Source: Steinernema hermaphroditum (Eukaryota > Nematoda > Chromadorea > Rhabditida > Steinernematidae). Taken from it: DNA of 64,000 nt. Shown one piece after another: positions 52,711 through 63,247 of this stretch. The DNA lies in the NCBI GenBank assembly GCA_030435675.1, contig CM059621.1, positions 12,462,001 to 12,526,000 on the forward strand. Direction: 5' to 3'. The position numbers and the translations under genes were made by a program. Position 1 is the stretch's first letter, and each line of letters begins with the position of its first letter. Below the pieces are notes generated by a model. The model searched no databases. It had not been told where the DNA came from and worked only from the letters and a program-made list of their open reading frames with translations.

Positions 52711-54963
52711 GTCTACCCTGACGGAGACGGAGACACCTTTTATCATTGGCATATCAATTTAGTTCTGCGTAAGCAACGAACCAGAGCGCAGAAGCGCGCC
52801 AAGAGCTATGCGAAATACAGGATGGGACCAAATGCTGGGAGAGATTTTATATATGAGCAACCTTGCCTGAAACGTTGCTTGGAATACAAGTGGAACGCTC
52901 AATTATGACTACAACAGAAGAATCTTGCTAGAACAATGGACATACACAAGTGCTTATCGCTAAGTGAAGACAGATTGACCTTAGGTGGGAAGACGTGAGG
53001 AACTGAAGTACGCGAAAGGATGATCCAAGTTCAAAACAATTATTAACGCGGTGATTAGATTATGTCGATAAAATTAAAATTAGCTCTAAACAACTTCGCG
53101 GAAGGAACAGCTGCGGTAAACTACTGAAAAGTAACAGTGCGCTCACAAGAAAGAATGTACGTATCACTAATTAAGTTCGAGAAGGACAATAAGTATATAA
53201 ATATCAGTTTTATATTATTGATTTTACGTATCGTATTGAATGTTCCTTGATAGAATTAACTGATCAGAGATAAACGTTCATAGCTAAAGAAGGAATGAAT
53301 CGTTATAGATGATGAAAACACGAACAAACAAACATCTGTACATTAATTATAATTGGTAGACTGCTTGAATGCAAACTGTATAATAACTGACCCTTTTATG
53401 CCTACTATGTGGTTAGAGATACCAAAAGAGTGCAAGACATAAATATTCATCACTGATCCCACGCTTGATCCTCATGTAGTTAATCCCAGTTAATCTCAAC
53501 TCCTATCTACGAAACACGCATTACGAATAGGTCACCAGTTCACCGAAGGGTACCAAATTCAATCAAAAGACTAATTCCACTTACAACCGAACCTTCCGGG
53601 GTGTCCGCCTCGGATCGAACTGAAAACGTACACACAGAGAGGCCTTCATTAGTGACGGCTAACCCCAAAAGGGCGTCGGCTTATACGCATACCTGACCAT
53701 ATAAACACCCTTCGAAAGTCACATGCAACTTTGCCAACAAAGCCGTGAACGGCTGTACTGGCTAGTGCCTTGTCTGTTTCACTTTGTTCTACCTTGAAAT
53801 AAGCACTACGAATAGGTTGCTAGAAGGCGACTTATCTACTTAGATCACTCGGATGAACTGGTGTCCAAGTCATGCAATTGATTATAAACTTGAAATTTAC
53901 GCCAATCCTGGCATACGCTGTAAATTTTCCAAATTTTTTTTAAATTTTCGGATTCCACTTTGTTTTACCATAACAGATCTTATGAATTTGAGTAGAGGAA
54001 GATTCTTTACGACACTGTAGTAGAAATGTAGTTACCAGAACACAAATTCATCATGTATCCCAAGCAATACGATTACAGCATTGGTTTCACTCGCATAATT
54101 GTTTACATGAACGAAGAAAAGTGCGCCAAATGACCAAATGAAAGGAGTCTATAGCATATACCAGTATATCATAACGTTGAGTACCTGAAATTTTAACTGT
54201 CAAGTTCAAAGTGAGGAGTGGTGAATAATGCAAAATATAATGCGAGTTCTGCCACATATTTCCAGTCCACAAGGTCAACTGGTTTTATAATATATGAAAG
54301 TGCATTGAACCAGCTTCAGTTTCAGAAATTATTCTACTATAACCGCAACCATAGTGAAAGGGGCATAATAAAAAAAGATCAGCTATGTATAACGTGGAAA
54401 AACATTTCCTATTTGCGTAGACGCACTTGATAACTTGACCAGCTGTTTAGTCGAGCAATGATTAATCGACCTTAGGTGAAGTAAAGGAGGTGAAAAGCGT
54501 CACGAAGAGAGAAGGTGAGAAACGACAAACTATACTCATCGACGCTAATACTGTGGAGTCAAGCAGTCAGTCATCGCCTCTGAGAACAACATGTCGAACA
54601 AAAGAACTTTTAATTCGGATTGTATTCGAACGGTTTTTTACTACAAGTTGATATGTACTTGAATGCTTGGACCGAGAGGTTAGGTCACGAATGACTCAAG
54701 TAATTTGTTGCCCAGAAAGATACGATAGAAAGATAATCGAAAACCGCATTTGGCATAAATCCGGTTCAGGCGTTCCCCCGAATATCGGGCATCCCCCTCG
54801 TTTGTGCATTTTGAGGCTTTTGGACTTCTTTTGGAACTATCAAGCTCTCAAGACTACAGGGCTCGCTTAAAATCTATAGGCATGAGGCATCACGGCATCA
54901 AAACCTAAGGGAATCAAGGGAGGACGCCCGAAATCTGAAACGGGACGCCTGAAACCGTTTTAT
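52711..54963. other. AT-rich intergenic DNA, no gene supported
   Basis: No spliceable reading frame, RNA gene or clear repeat array was seen on either strand. Short ORFs at 54087-54278, 54218-54430 and 54667-54870 lack motifs. A block at 54850-54874 (aagactacagggctcgctta and five further bases) recurs exactly at 57510-57534. The phrase acgaatagg followed by tcaccag or ttgctag occurs near 53523 and 53808. Confidence 0.55.
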
Positions 54964-54976
54964 ACCCTATATTTAC

Positions 54977-55468
54977 GACTCTCACTCGTGTCGCGGTGGC
55001 GAGCGGTCGGTCCCTCCGGTCGCTCTCTGAGTGTCTGGTCGGTCAGATGGCAAACCCCATGGCACTTGTGACTGTTCCGGCTTCCAGAGGGAATTGGGAC
55101 ACCCGGAAGCCGTAGTCCCACCATCGCTGACAACAAGATGTCCGACGTCAAGAATCCGGCCACGTGAGAAGTCATCCCGAAGGTCGCCGACGCTCTGAGG
55201 ACGCCACCACCATCGAAGACGCAACTCCCGGACCACGGACCATCAGATTCGAGCACAGAAGCGTGCGCTGTGCCGCAAACGATGTTACGCTCCTGAATCC
55301 GAAGATTTGCCGATTCCTAAAAGCCCCATGAAGCTCTCCGCCAATCACCGGTTCGACATCTACACCGCGCCAGGGATGAAGCCGTCTTCCAGACATCCTC
55401 TGTTTGTCTATTTTCGGTGTCGCGCAAGGCATAATGCCTTTGATTCGCGAAATAAAATCGTGAAAAAA
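54977..55468 (+). mobile_element. SINE-like retroposon copy 2, with 13-bp target duplication
   Basis: A 492-bp unit is flanked by ACCCTATATTTAC at 54964-54976 and 55469-55481. It ends in gcgaaataaaatcgtgaaaaaaa, parallel to the tail of copy 1. Shared body blocks include gcttccagaggg with a following tgggacaccc, then gaagccgtagtcccacc, and gcgcaaggcataatgcc near the 3' end. It starts about 35 bp further in than copy 1, as in a 5'-shortened insertion. Short ORFs inside (for example 54960-55256 minus) are not conserved in copy 1 and are not annotated. Confidence 0.78.
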
Positions 55469-55481
55469 ACCCTATATTTAC

Positions 55482-56213
55482 ATATTCCTTTTTAGCAGTT
55501 AGAGGGTAGTTCATTTGTGTCCGCTCGCTGTCTCTGAAGGTCACGACAGGATTCAGCTGTTGGCAGCTAAGATCTCAAAAAATAAATAAAAAATGCTTAT
55601 TGCTGTAATAAATAAAGCAACAAGTTGCTTCTTCAAATGTAATTGTAATTTTCTGAGTACATTCACAAAACATTAACACAATGTGACTCTCTCTCTCAGT
55701 CTAAGAGATGACCACTTCTTTGATTCACCCCCTACGGACTCAGATCCAAAATTGACAACGTGTCGTAATAGACCGCGATCGAAGCTGTACTTTCAAACGA
55801 TTTTGTATCTTGTCGTCTTGATTCAATTTAAGTATTATACACTGTAGTACATTGTAGTACACAGCTACCGTCACTTGAACTATAAGTAAGAGGTCAGCGT
55901 TATCGTACCCTCGGCATGAAAACACAAAGGTTTCTTAAAGTTTCCATTCGGTTAGCCTCGTCTTGTCTGAATGAAGCACACGAAACAGATCAAGCCAGGA
56001 CTTAAAACGAGATCCGTAAGCGAAGTGAGGGTGCCATATGTAGGAGAAACACGCCTAGTTGTGTTCAGTTTCTTATTTGTCCGATCAGTTTGAGTTCGAA
56101 TTAAATCACATTAAGTTGTTTAGGGTTGATAAACTAATTTCCTCCCTTTTATAACAACCCTTCCAGGAAGCTCGTTGAGAAGGCAAGAAACCATGTTTTA
56201 AAATCGTTATCGA
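55482..56213. other. Intergenic DNA, no gene supported
   Basis: About 730 bp without a credible coding exon. A further scrap of the retroposon family start (ttcatttgtgtccgctcgct) lies at about 55511-55545. A short direct repeat (tgtagtaca twice) lies near 55843. Nothing else recognised. Confidence 0.5.
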
Positions 56214-56221
56214 TGTTGCGC

Positions 56222-57311
56222 CAGGGGTGGGCAAACGGTGGGTCGATTGTGGTCCCGCAACGAAATCCCTGAATTCGCAATGTAAGCGACGGTCGCGTGG
56301 GAGTGTAAAATACGGTGGATTTGTGGCCAGTTTACAGTAAAAATGGTCTTTTTTTCTCGGCTGGGGCCGGCATCAAGGGGTCTACCCGACAGTACGTGGC
56401 TTGATAAACGATCATATTGCAAAACATAAGGCAAATTGACGATTTTTCCACAAAAGTCAACCTCTTAGGCGAAATCCGCCAATGAAACATAGTAATTTCG
56501 ATGTACTGCTGCATAGAGCTAAGCAAGCTCTATTGATTAGACCCTACTTTACTCCCCCCCCAGCCAAGGAAAATGAGGTAAACTGGCCAATTTTGCAATT
56601 CTACCGTATTTTCCTGCCATTGAGGGATATCGTTGTGGGACCACATTTACTTATTTTCAGTTTTTGTCCAATTTCTGTAATGACCATCACGTCTTTTCTC
56701 TGCAGCATCTTCTAGAGACGGAAAATCCACATTCAAAACTTCTGGGGTTAAGAAACCTATGAAGGATTTCCAATGAATCTGACCATCTTAGGCCAAAACC
56801 GGGAATGAAACATAGTAATTTCGATGTACTGCTGCATAGAGCTAGGCGAGCTCTATCGATTAGACCCCTATTTACCCCCCCCCCAGCCGAGAAAAATGGG
56901 GTAAACAGGTCATTTTATGTAAATCTACCGTAGTTTCCTGCCATTGAGGGAGATCGTTGCGGGACCACACGCTAAACCTCCTAGTTCACTTCAATGTTTT
57001 GACCCATACCTGTAATGACGATCGCGTATTTTTTTCGCGGCATCTTGTAGGGAAGCCCACTTCACTATGACTTTACCCCCCCCCCCGCCCCACTTTACTC
57101 CACGCCCGGGGTCCTAAAACTATGTTTTTTTAAGACCGTGGTTCTTAAAACGACCTGTTGGCGCATCCTTGTAATGAGGATCACCTGTTTTCTGTGCAGC
57201 ATCTTGTAGAGGAGGAAAATTCACTAGGACTTTACCCCCCCCCCCCCCCCCCCCCCTTTTAGGGGGGTAAGCCCACCTTTTTTGATATCGGCCCACCCTT
57301 GCCCAGCACTG
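56222..57311. mobile_element. Non-autonomous hAT-type DNA transposon with foldback/tandem interior
   Basis: Both ends read CAGnGnTGGGCAA inward (left CAGGGGTGGGCAAACGG; right, on the reverse strand, CAGTGCTGGGCAAGGGTGGG), and a perfect 8-bp duplication TGTTGCGC flanks the element at 56214-56221 and 57312-57319. CAG-tipped ends with 8-bp duplications define the hAT superfamily. The 1,090-bp interior has no transposase. It holds two direct units of 323 bp (starting 56481 and 56804), a third partial unit (about 57130-57230), and a reverse-oriented partial unit in the left arm (about 56240-56478), so the left half can fold back on the rest. Poly-C tracts punctuate the units; the longest is 22 C at 57235-57256. 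Confidence 0.88.
56481..57126 (+). repeat. 323-bp tandem duplication inside the hAT element
   Basis: aatgaaacatagtaatttcg followed by atgtactgctgcatagagct starts at 56481 and again at 56804. Each unit then carries gagctct, a t(c)n tract, a ccagcc-ga block, gtaaac, ctaccgta-tttcctgccatt, gggaccaca, a ctgtaatgac-atc block and a gcatctt(c/g)tag block. The last two blocks recur a third time near 57170-57215. Identity is imperfect, so the duplication is not very recent. Confidence 0.8.
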
Positions 57312-57361
57312 TGTTGCGCATACGGAAAGAGCACATACACGCCCTTCCAGTGGGGTCGGGT

Positions 57362-57833
57362 ACAACTGATCCCAAAACCACGGACAACTGATCCCATGAA
57401 TCCCCTCTTTGGGACGAAGCGGGCGGAATGACGCTACATTGTAAATGAATTCAGATCTCCATAACTCGCAAAATATCTATCTGCTGTTTAACATAGGATA
57501 TCAGTTGTTAAGACTACAGGGCTCGCTTAAAATCAACAGGTATAAGCGTAAGCCCACGCCAAGCCTCGTTGTTAGGCCCCTTCGAAAAAATGAATAAAGA
57601 GCTTGCCTTCGAATCACCCGCAGTATATGTATGTTAACGCATCTGTTTCCGTGTACCTAAAGCCCTAAAGTCTAAACCTATGAATAGAAAAGCTACAGCT
57701 TACACTATCTAAGACCAAACTTATACAGATCACGACCACCTATCCGGTCACGAATTATTTTTCGTGCAACTGTCAGCATACCGCCGAAAGCTATTTGGGC
57801 ATCGTGGGATCAGTTGTCCTTGGGATCAGTTGT
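57362..57833. mobile_element. Candidate small element with inverted ends built from a repeated 13-mer
   Basis: acaactgatccca occurs at 57362-57374 and 57384-57396; its reverse complement tgggatcagttgt occurs at 57805-57817 and 57821-57833, followed by a degenerate copy. The two pairs face each other about 410 bp apart, as in a terminal-inverted-repeat element whose ends are duplicated. No target duplication could be found, so boundaries and class are unresolved. The interior has no ORF of note and carries one copy of the 25-bp sequence also present at 54850. Confidence 0.5.
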
Positions 57834-59097
57834 CTTGAGACCAGTTGTGATGCCGCCCTTCAAGTGCACCTAATCACATGATTTCGTTTATTTGCCCGTT
57901 TTTCAGGAGCGAACTTGAGAACGTCAGAATGACCTTCTATAAATATCTGTTGCGAATAAATAATGAGCTATTTCAATCTTCTTCTTTGCTCTTAAAATCA
58001 AAAAAAATTCTCTGTTGTTTGCTTTTGGGTTGTTGATCAGAAGACAGCCATTCTACCATTTGTGTTATTACCACTGGATCGACATTGGTTCTGAATTGTT
58101 AGCACGATAGATAATAATTTTAGGATAATAATTTTTGTATTTTTAGGTGTGATGCAAGATCCTAGGAATCCTAGAAGAAGTAAGAGCTGAAGACCTCCGC
58201 AAACTGCTCTGAGACGAAAAGTGACTTCCTAGCCCTTCTGCTCTCTCTTTCACTCAGGATCCAATCTGCATTCCGTATAACGGGTGTGCATAGCCAGAGG
58301 GGTACGGTATTCAGAATGTTCTAGTCAACACCCATGCTCGACGAAAACTTTGTCCAGAAGTAGAATACTATTACATTTAGAAGGACGAAAAATCGCAAAT
58401 GATAAAAGTCATCAGAGCAGCTTATCCGATTCGAGTTTAAGAGTTTCGGATGTGTGCATAGCCAGAAGTAGAAGCCAGAAGTTATCTTTTAACTGGAAAG
58501 AAGGAAAGAAAAAGCAAAATGAAGATGTGCAACTAAAGCGCTTTCAGGGTTATTCCCTTATGAGTCAAACCCTTGGTTCGTAGCCGCTAACGATATTACT
58601 GCAAATTTAAAAAAATGGAAATGGGGAATGGAAACTTCTAACAAAAATTTCCGCTTCCAAAAATATAATGTCGCCTGTCGGACTTTTCCGACTAGGACTG
58701 ATATTCGCAGATCCGATAAATTTGACTTGTATGTACTCATAGCGTGAACGGTTAAAAGACACCATAGATTCCTAAAGTACTCACTATATTTTTACGTGTT
58801 ATCCTACGCCGACGAATGTTTCAGCATTATTTTGTGAAAATCGGGATTACGCATTTTTATTTTTATACAAATCCTAGGAAATTAAATTCTGCGTTGGCGA
58901 TAAGCATCATGTAACTGGGTAGAAGGGGCAGAGCACTTGGCCAAAGGAGTATTGAGAGTGAACAGAAACGTATTAATGATCAGTCGCTGCAGGGCATGTT
59001 GTCCTATCAAAGTGCTTGCTGGCCTACTCGTTAAATTAATCATGCATAACTTTGGTGTGTTTTCGCCTTTTGCTAAAGGCGTTCATTCATCAAAGCC
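57834..59097. other. Intergenic DNA, no gene supported
   Basis: It contains acceptor-like tracts (gcccgtttttcag at about 57905; gtatttttag near 58145) and an AATAAA at about 57953, but no reading frame connects them convincingly. The plus-strand ORF at 58284-58583 lacks motifs. A tRNA-like stretch near 58030-58095 was examined and rejected. Confidence 0.5.
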
Positions 59098-59103
59098 TTT
59101 ATT
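59098..59103 (-). terminator. Poly(A) signal AATAAA of the tetraspan gene
   Basis: AATAAA on the minus strand, about 108 nt past the TAA stop at 59211-59213, in the position expected for a nematode 3' UTR. Confidence 0.65.
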
Positions 59104-59210
59104 AAGACATACAGTAATCAAATCAAATAGACATACAGTAAATCGAAAGGGTTATACAAGAGGTACACGTTTAGGGCTGATTACGTTAGTTATGCGTTGG
59201 CGTCGAAGGC

Positions 59211-59889
59211 TTAAACGTTCATGAAGGAGGCAGAGGCGCCGCACTGAGCCAGAAGGAAGCGATAGCACTTCTGGACGACGCGGAGGAACCAGAGGCAGAT
59301 GAAGAAGGCGAAAAGGCAGCCGACGACCATGACGATCATGGCAATGCGGATGATCTCCACCTCGTGCGCCTTGTCCTTGGGATCAAGGTCGATGCGGAAA
59401 TAGTCGCCGAAGTGGTCGATGATGAACTGGGCGTAGAAGATGCCGATGAAGCTGATGATGAAGAGGACGACGATCTGGAACAGGTTGAAGACCTGAAGAA
59501 GGGAGGTTAGGAGATGAAGTGCAGGGATACTGTACCTGGTAGACCATGAAAGGCATGAGCATCTTGGCCTTTCCGGTCTTGAGACCATGGAACACCAGGC
59601 AGGCGAAGACGACTTCGATGATGGAAGTGGAAGCGCTGAAGATGGCGAAAGAGAGACTTTCTCCGGGCGCGGCCAAGGTGTAGATCACCGAGAAGATGCC
59701 GGTGATGAAGGATAGCACCGCGATGACCAGAGTGCCCGTCTAGAAGAAAGAGGTTTAGAGTCCTGTAGTCATGCCCTTTGAGAAACCCTTTGAGAATAGA
59801 GTCTCTCTGAGGTTCAGGCTTATGCTACTCACCTTCACATGCATACTACCGCAGCAGCATTGAAACTCGGGGTTGTAGTACGTGTCCAT
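59211..59889 (-). CDS. Four-TM CCCG/HVKTG membrane protein (LAPTM4-like, nematode DUF7027 type)
   Basis: Exons: 59833-59889 (19 codons), 59536-59739 (68) and 59211-59492 (93 plus TAA), 180 residues. Introns are 93 and 43 bp with GTGAGT...TTCTAG and GTACAG...TTCAG borders, both phase 0. The N-terminus reads MDTYYNPEFQCCCGSMHVK, and exon 2 continues with TG: a cysteine cluster followed by HVKTG just before TM1, as in LAPTM4-related proteins and many nematode tetraspan relatives. TMs lie near residues 22-42, 48-69, 82-108 and 136-157; a hydrophilic loop (about 113-133, DPKDKAHEVE) separates TM3 and TM4. The C-terminus is short and lacks the PY/tyrosine sorting tail of vertebrate LAPTM4. A role at endo-lysosomal membranes is only inferred. 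A TGACTTCAG acceptor 15 nt before the ATG could be a spliced-leader or 5'-UTR site. Confidence 0.88.
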
Positions 59890-59904
59890 GCTGACGATCA
59901 CCAC

Positions 59905-62888
59905 CTGAAGTCATTGACGCACTGAGGGAAACATCAAAAACATGGCACGAAACGCGGCGACATAGCGGAGGCTGTCATCGCCACGGGGCACAATGGGCCC
60001 GAAAACATGGACGCTCCTATAGGCTCGTAATGAGCTTCAATGGGCGACAATTGTTTTCACCTTTTTCTCGGAAACACGATTAAATGGGCGTTCGCTGTAA
60101 TCCAATCGGAGAAATCCACAGTAATCGGTCACTCTTTGTTTTCGACTAATGGAATAGACAGGTGAAAATTAAATAAGCGCATAATGTGGAGTGGTGGGAA
60201 TCGAATGGTGGGCGACCGCGGACAGGCACATAAAACGAGTAACCCTAATCCTGTGAATCACGCGATAATATCAGGTTTGATTCCGATGTTGGTTCACAAA
60301 TACGCCTCTGCACGCACCATTTCCATAGACACCAAGAGACAAAAACGAGGAAACGCACTTCAGGAAATCCAATAATTCATCGTTTGAAATCGGCTTGAAA
60401 CTCGAAAGATTACACATTTCGGGCAAGTTCGCGGCTAATGTCGGCGCTCGAGAGAACGCCTTGGAGGAGACGAAAAAAGAAGGGAAATGGGCCGAGGGAA
60501 GTATGGAGCAGACCAATAATCCCCTTTACCACTTCCGAAGCAGACCATTAATTAGGCGAATGAGGACAGGACCAGGAGGGCAGCCGACTTCGCCGGGTGG
60601 ACCGACGCTCGAGTAGCGCGAAGACAACGAGAATGTCACATTCGGAAGTTCCGGTGACGCATGATGTCGGACTAATTTGGAAACTGGACGGATCTGCGGG
60701 GCGTACAAGTACAAGCGGATGAATATGACATCAAAAACGTTCGAACTGCGAGGATAATGATCACGGTAAACCAGTTCACTAGTTGGCGGGATGAGTCAGC
60801 AATTTATGAAAACTATACATAAACAATGGCGATGCGGATGATTTCTCGTTGCATCGCATCCCGGTGATTCACACATCACAGAGGACAATCTAATCATACG
60901 GTAGCAGTCGAGAAATCGTGTCAAGAGGAATGCATTTTGGAGGGGAAGGCGGGCTGCACAAGTATGCGACTATGTACTATGTATAAAATGGGATACCGTA
61001 TTCTTATTAGTTTTAGGACATGACCACATGAACGGATATTGGACAGGTACTGGTCACAAAAGTTAATATGACGCATGCTGTTGGGCTAATTTGGAAACCG
61101 GACGTATCTTTGGGGCGTACAAGTATAAGCGGATGAACCGATGACGCTAAAAAAAACGCCCAAAAACGTTTGAAATGCGACTAATCTGTAGAATGGAGGG
61201 AAGAGGACAACATTCGTATTCGTGAGGAGGAGTCAGCGTTGGGGAATATGAGAAAGTTATCTGTTTATGGTTCCTATGATGGCGAATGCTAGAGAATCGA
61301 GTTTCGATAGGGTTACGAGCCATCCGTATCAACAAAAAAGCCGAAAGTACATGTAAACAGTTTGCTTCGTTTAGTAGCTTCCAAATCGAAAGTGTGGCAA
61401 CACGATTGAAGAATTGCTCAGAGGTTCGTTCAAGTCATACATACAAAACAAAGTGTTGACTGGTGGCCGAGTCTTTTGCTATGAGAATAAATTCATGAAC
61501 GACAGTGGCAAAATGAGGCGTTCGAAGAACGAGACATTCCCCTCATTACGTAGTCATTGTTAAATGCTGCCCAATTGCTCATTCCGCCTTATAGTCAATG
61601 CACAGGATGTGAGACAGAGATCGTGAAGCACGTGTTTAGGAGGAAAACGAAAAACTGGAGGCGTCCACAGCCGTCTTGGCTGTGACCTTGCAGAGGTTGA
61701 TCGCTCAAAGTGGTTTTGGAAATTAGAGTCTCGTTCATCTTGAAACTGAATAATTCAAAAACGCGTCAGCTGACCCACACGACGTCAAAACGTCTTTGCG
61801 CTTCTCAGCTTTTTGAGCGCCCGAAGCGATTTGCAATCCGAGAAGCTGACGGAAGGAGCGCGACGCGATCGGAGAAGTGTAACGAACAAATGATTTTCTG
61901 GTTAGAACAAGCTGTTGTGGCCAGCGGCAGGAAGGAGATGGATGAATTGACGGTCAGTGCGCCTCAAAAAGCGGACTTGGAGTGGATGGGGTCACAGATA
62001 AGCTCGTTGCGATGAGCAGCGGACGAAACCCGATGGATCACTTTGACAAAGAACACACATAAACACGATGGGATCGGGGGCTGTTTTCCCGCCACACGTC
62101 GTAAATCACAAGATGGCGGCACAGGGTAAACATCGTTTTGCGGCCTTTATCGTTAGGAAGCTGTCGCAGTATTTATAGATCCGTATTTCCACATCGCTTA
62201 CCATATGCTAGGGGAAATAGAGGTAGAAATAACTCCACGTGGGAAGGTTGCAGCAGTAAACAAACCTGTTTTCATATTTCACCATTTTTCACATGGATGC
62301 AATTAGTTAGGACATGCCAAATGACGAGAAAATGCACACATAGCTTTACTTTTCTGACGACAAAACGAAGTCGATCGCAAACAACTCACCCCGTTTTAAT
62401 CGAAAGCTCCAAATTCTGTTTACTCCGCCGAAGATAGCGCATTTTCCATTAGCTCCAGTGGAGGCGAGCGAGATGGACGTGGCCAAATTTAACGACAGCC
62501 GGACGCATAAACTCATTATAAATCCAAAAAGGGAAGGAGAAGGCCAAAAAAGGTGGCCAAAATGGGAATTCGATTTTTGGTTTTTCAGGTGCTCCTTCCA
62601 TGGGCAATATGTAACTCTGCCACTTTTGGGAGAGCGAAAAACGAAAGACGGAAGTAGGAGTGGAAGTGGAAGGCAACTTTTGTCGTTATTAGTTCTGCGA
62701 ATTGGGACTTCGAATTAGAGAAGATGGCTGACAAGACACGACATCAGAAGTGGGTGTTTTGCACCGCCCCCTGAATCATTTCCTAATTGTTTTTGCTAAT
62801 GCGTTTAATGGGGTTGGAGTATGAATAAGTCCTTAGTGGAGAGTTAGAATGTCAGTAACTACAATGGCTTCCATTCACCTGACGTGTC
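59905..62888. other. Long intergenic region, no gene supported
   Basis: About 3 kb upstream of the tetraspan gene. ORFs at 60184-60375, 60395-60616, 61710-62015, 62138-62437 and 62458-62718 have no recognisable domain or TM pattern, and I could not join them with credible introns. A diverged direct repeat pair lies at 60656-60723 and 61070-61137. A good acceptor-like tract (ggtttttcag) ends near 62588, but what follows closes quickly. Non-coding or very divergent genes cannot be excluded. Confidence 0.5.
60656..61137 (+). repeat. Pair of diverged 68-bp direct repeats, 414 bp apart
   Basis: gacgcatgatgtcggactaa at 60656 matches gacgcatgctgttgggctaa at 61070; both continue through tttggaaac-ggacg-atct, ggggcgtacaagta and aagcggatgaa. 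Weaker similarity (aaaacgtt-gaa-tgcga, gagtcagc) continues beyond. It could be a local duplication or two copies of an unknown dispersed repeat. Confidence 0.6.
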
Positions 62889-62894
62889 TTTAAT
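62889..62894 (-). terminator. Possible poly(A) signal ATTAAA
   Basis: ATTAAA on the minus strand, about 70 nt past the stop of the micropeptide gene; a common variant signal in nematodes. Confidence 0.35.
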
Positions 62895-62961
62895 GGAAAG
62901 AAATTTGGAGTCATTTGGATTGTTCTTCATTCAGATGGAGAATAAAGCGGAGAAGTAGAAC

Positions 62962-63247
62962 TCATACGCCCTCTGCGATGAGCAAATAGAATGCAAAGAA
63001 GAGTAAGAACCCTACAATTGTAAGACCTATACTAAACACATGCTTGCAGTCAAATGCACTCTCTAGTCCACCGTTAGATCTGCTAAAAATATCGTAATTT
63101 CCGATCTGCTCAACCTCATCAAAACAACTATAAAAGGCTCGTACAGGAAAGTGTCAAAATTAAAGTGTAGAAGTACGTAAGAACAAGCGTAAAACAAAGC
63201 TAATTTCGGGAAGAAGCGTTGGCCTTACACTTGATGTTGTTCTCCAT
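62962..63247 (-). CDS. Candidate single-pass membrane micropeptide (60-63 residues, two exons)
   Basis: Exon 2 (62962-63127) is an open frame ending in TGA, with an acidic N-terminal part (CFDEVEQIGNYDIFSR), a short SNGG linker, FDCKH, then one strongly hydrophobic segment of about 20 residues (FSIGLTIVGFLLFFAFYLLI) and the tail AEGV. Exon 1 (63231-63247) gives MENNI plus two bases; a GTGTAAGG donor and TTTTATAG acceptor (103-bp intron) put it in frame for 60 residues. A second pairing, donor AAGT|GTAAGG with acceptor ACGAG, is also in frame and gives 63 residues. That two splice choices keep one frame supports coding, though neither border is ideal, and exon 2 might instead end a longer gene. 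I do not recognise the family. Topology would be N-out/C-in or the reverse, undetermined. Confidence 0.5.

Noticed and set aside
56780..57575. Telomeric TTAGGC units
   Set aside because: Only isolated single hexamers occur (near 56787 and 57567); no tandem tract.
58030..58095. tRNA-like stretch (minus strand, ggtagaatggctgtc)
   Set aside because: Acceptor and T stems do not pair and no GGTTCGA-type B box is in place.
58937..59224. 95-codon plus-strand ORF
   Set aside because: It lies antisense to the 3' UTR and last codons of the tetraspan gene and has no motif of its own.
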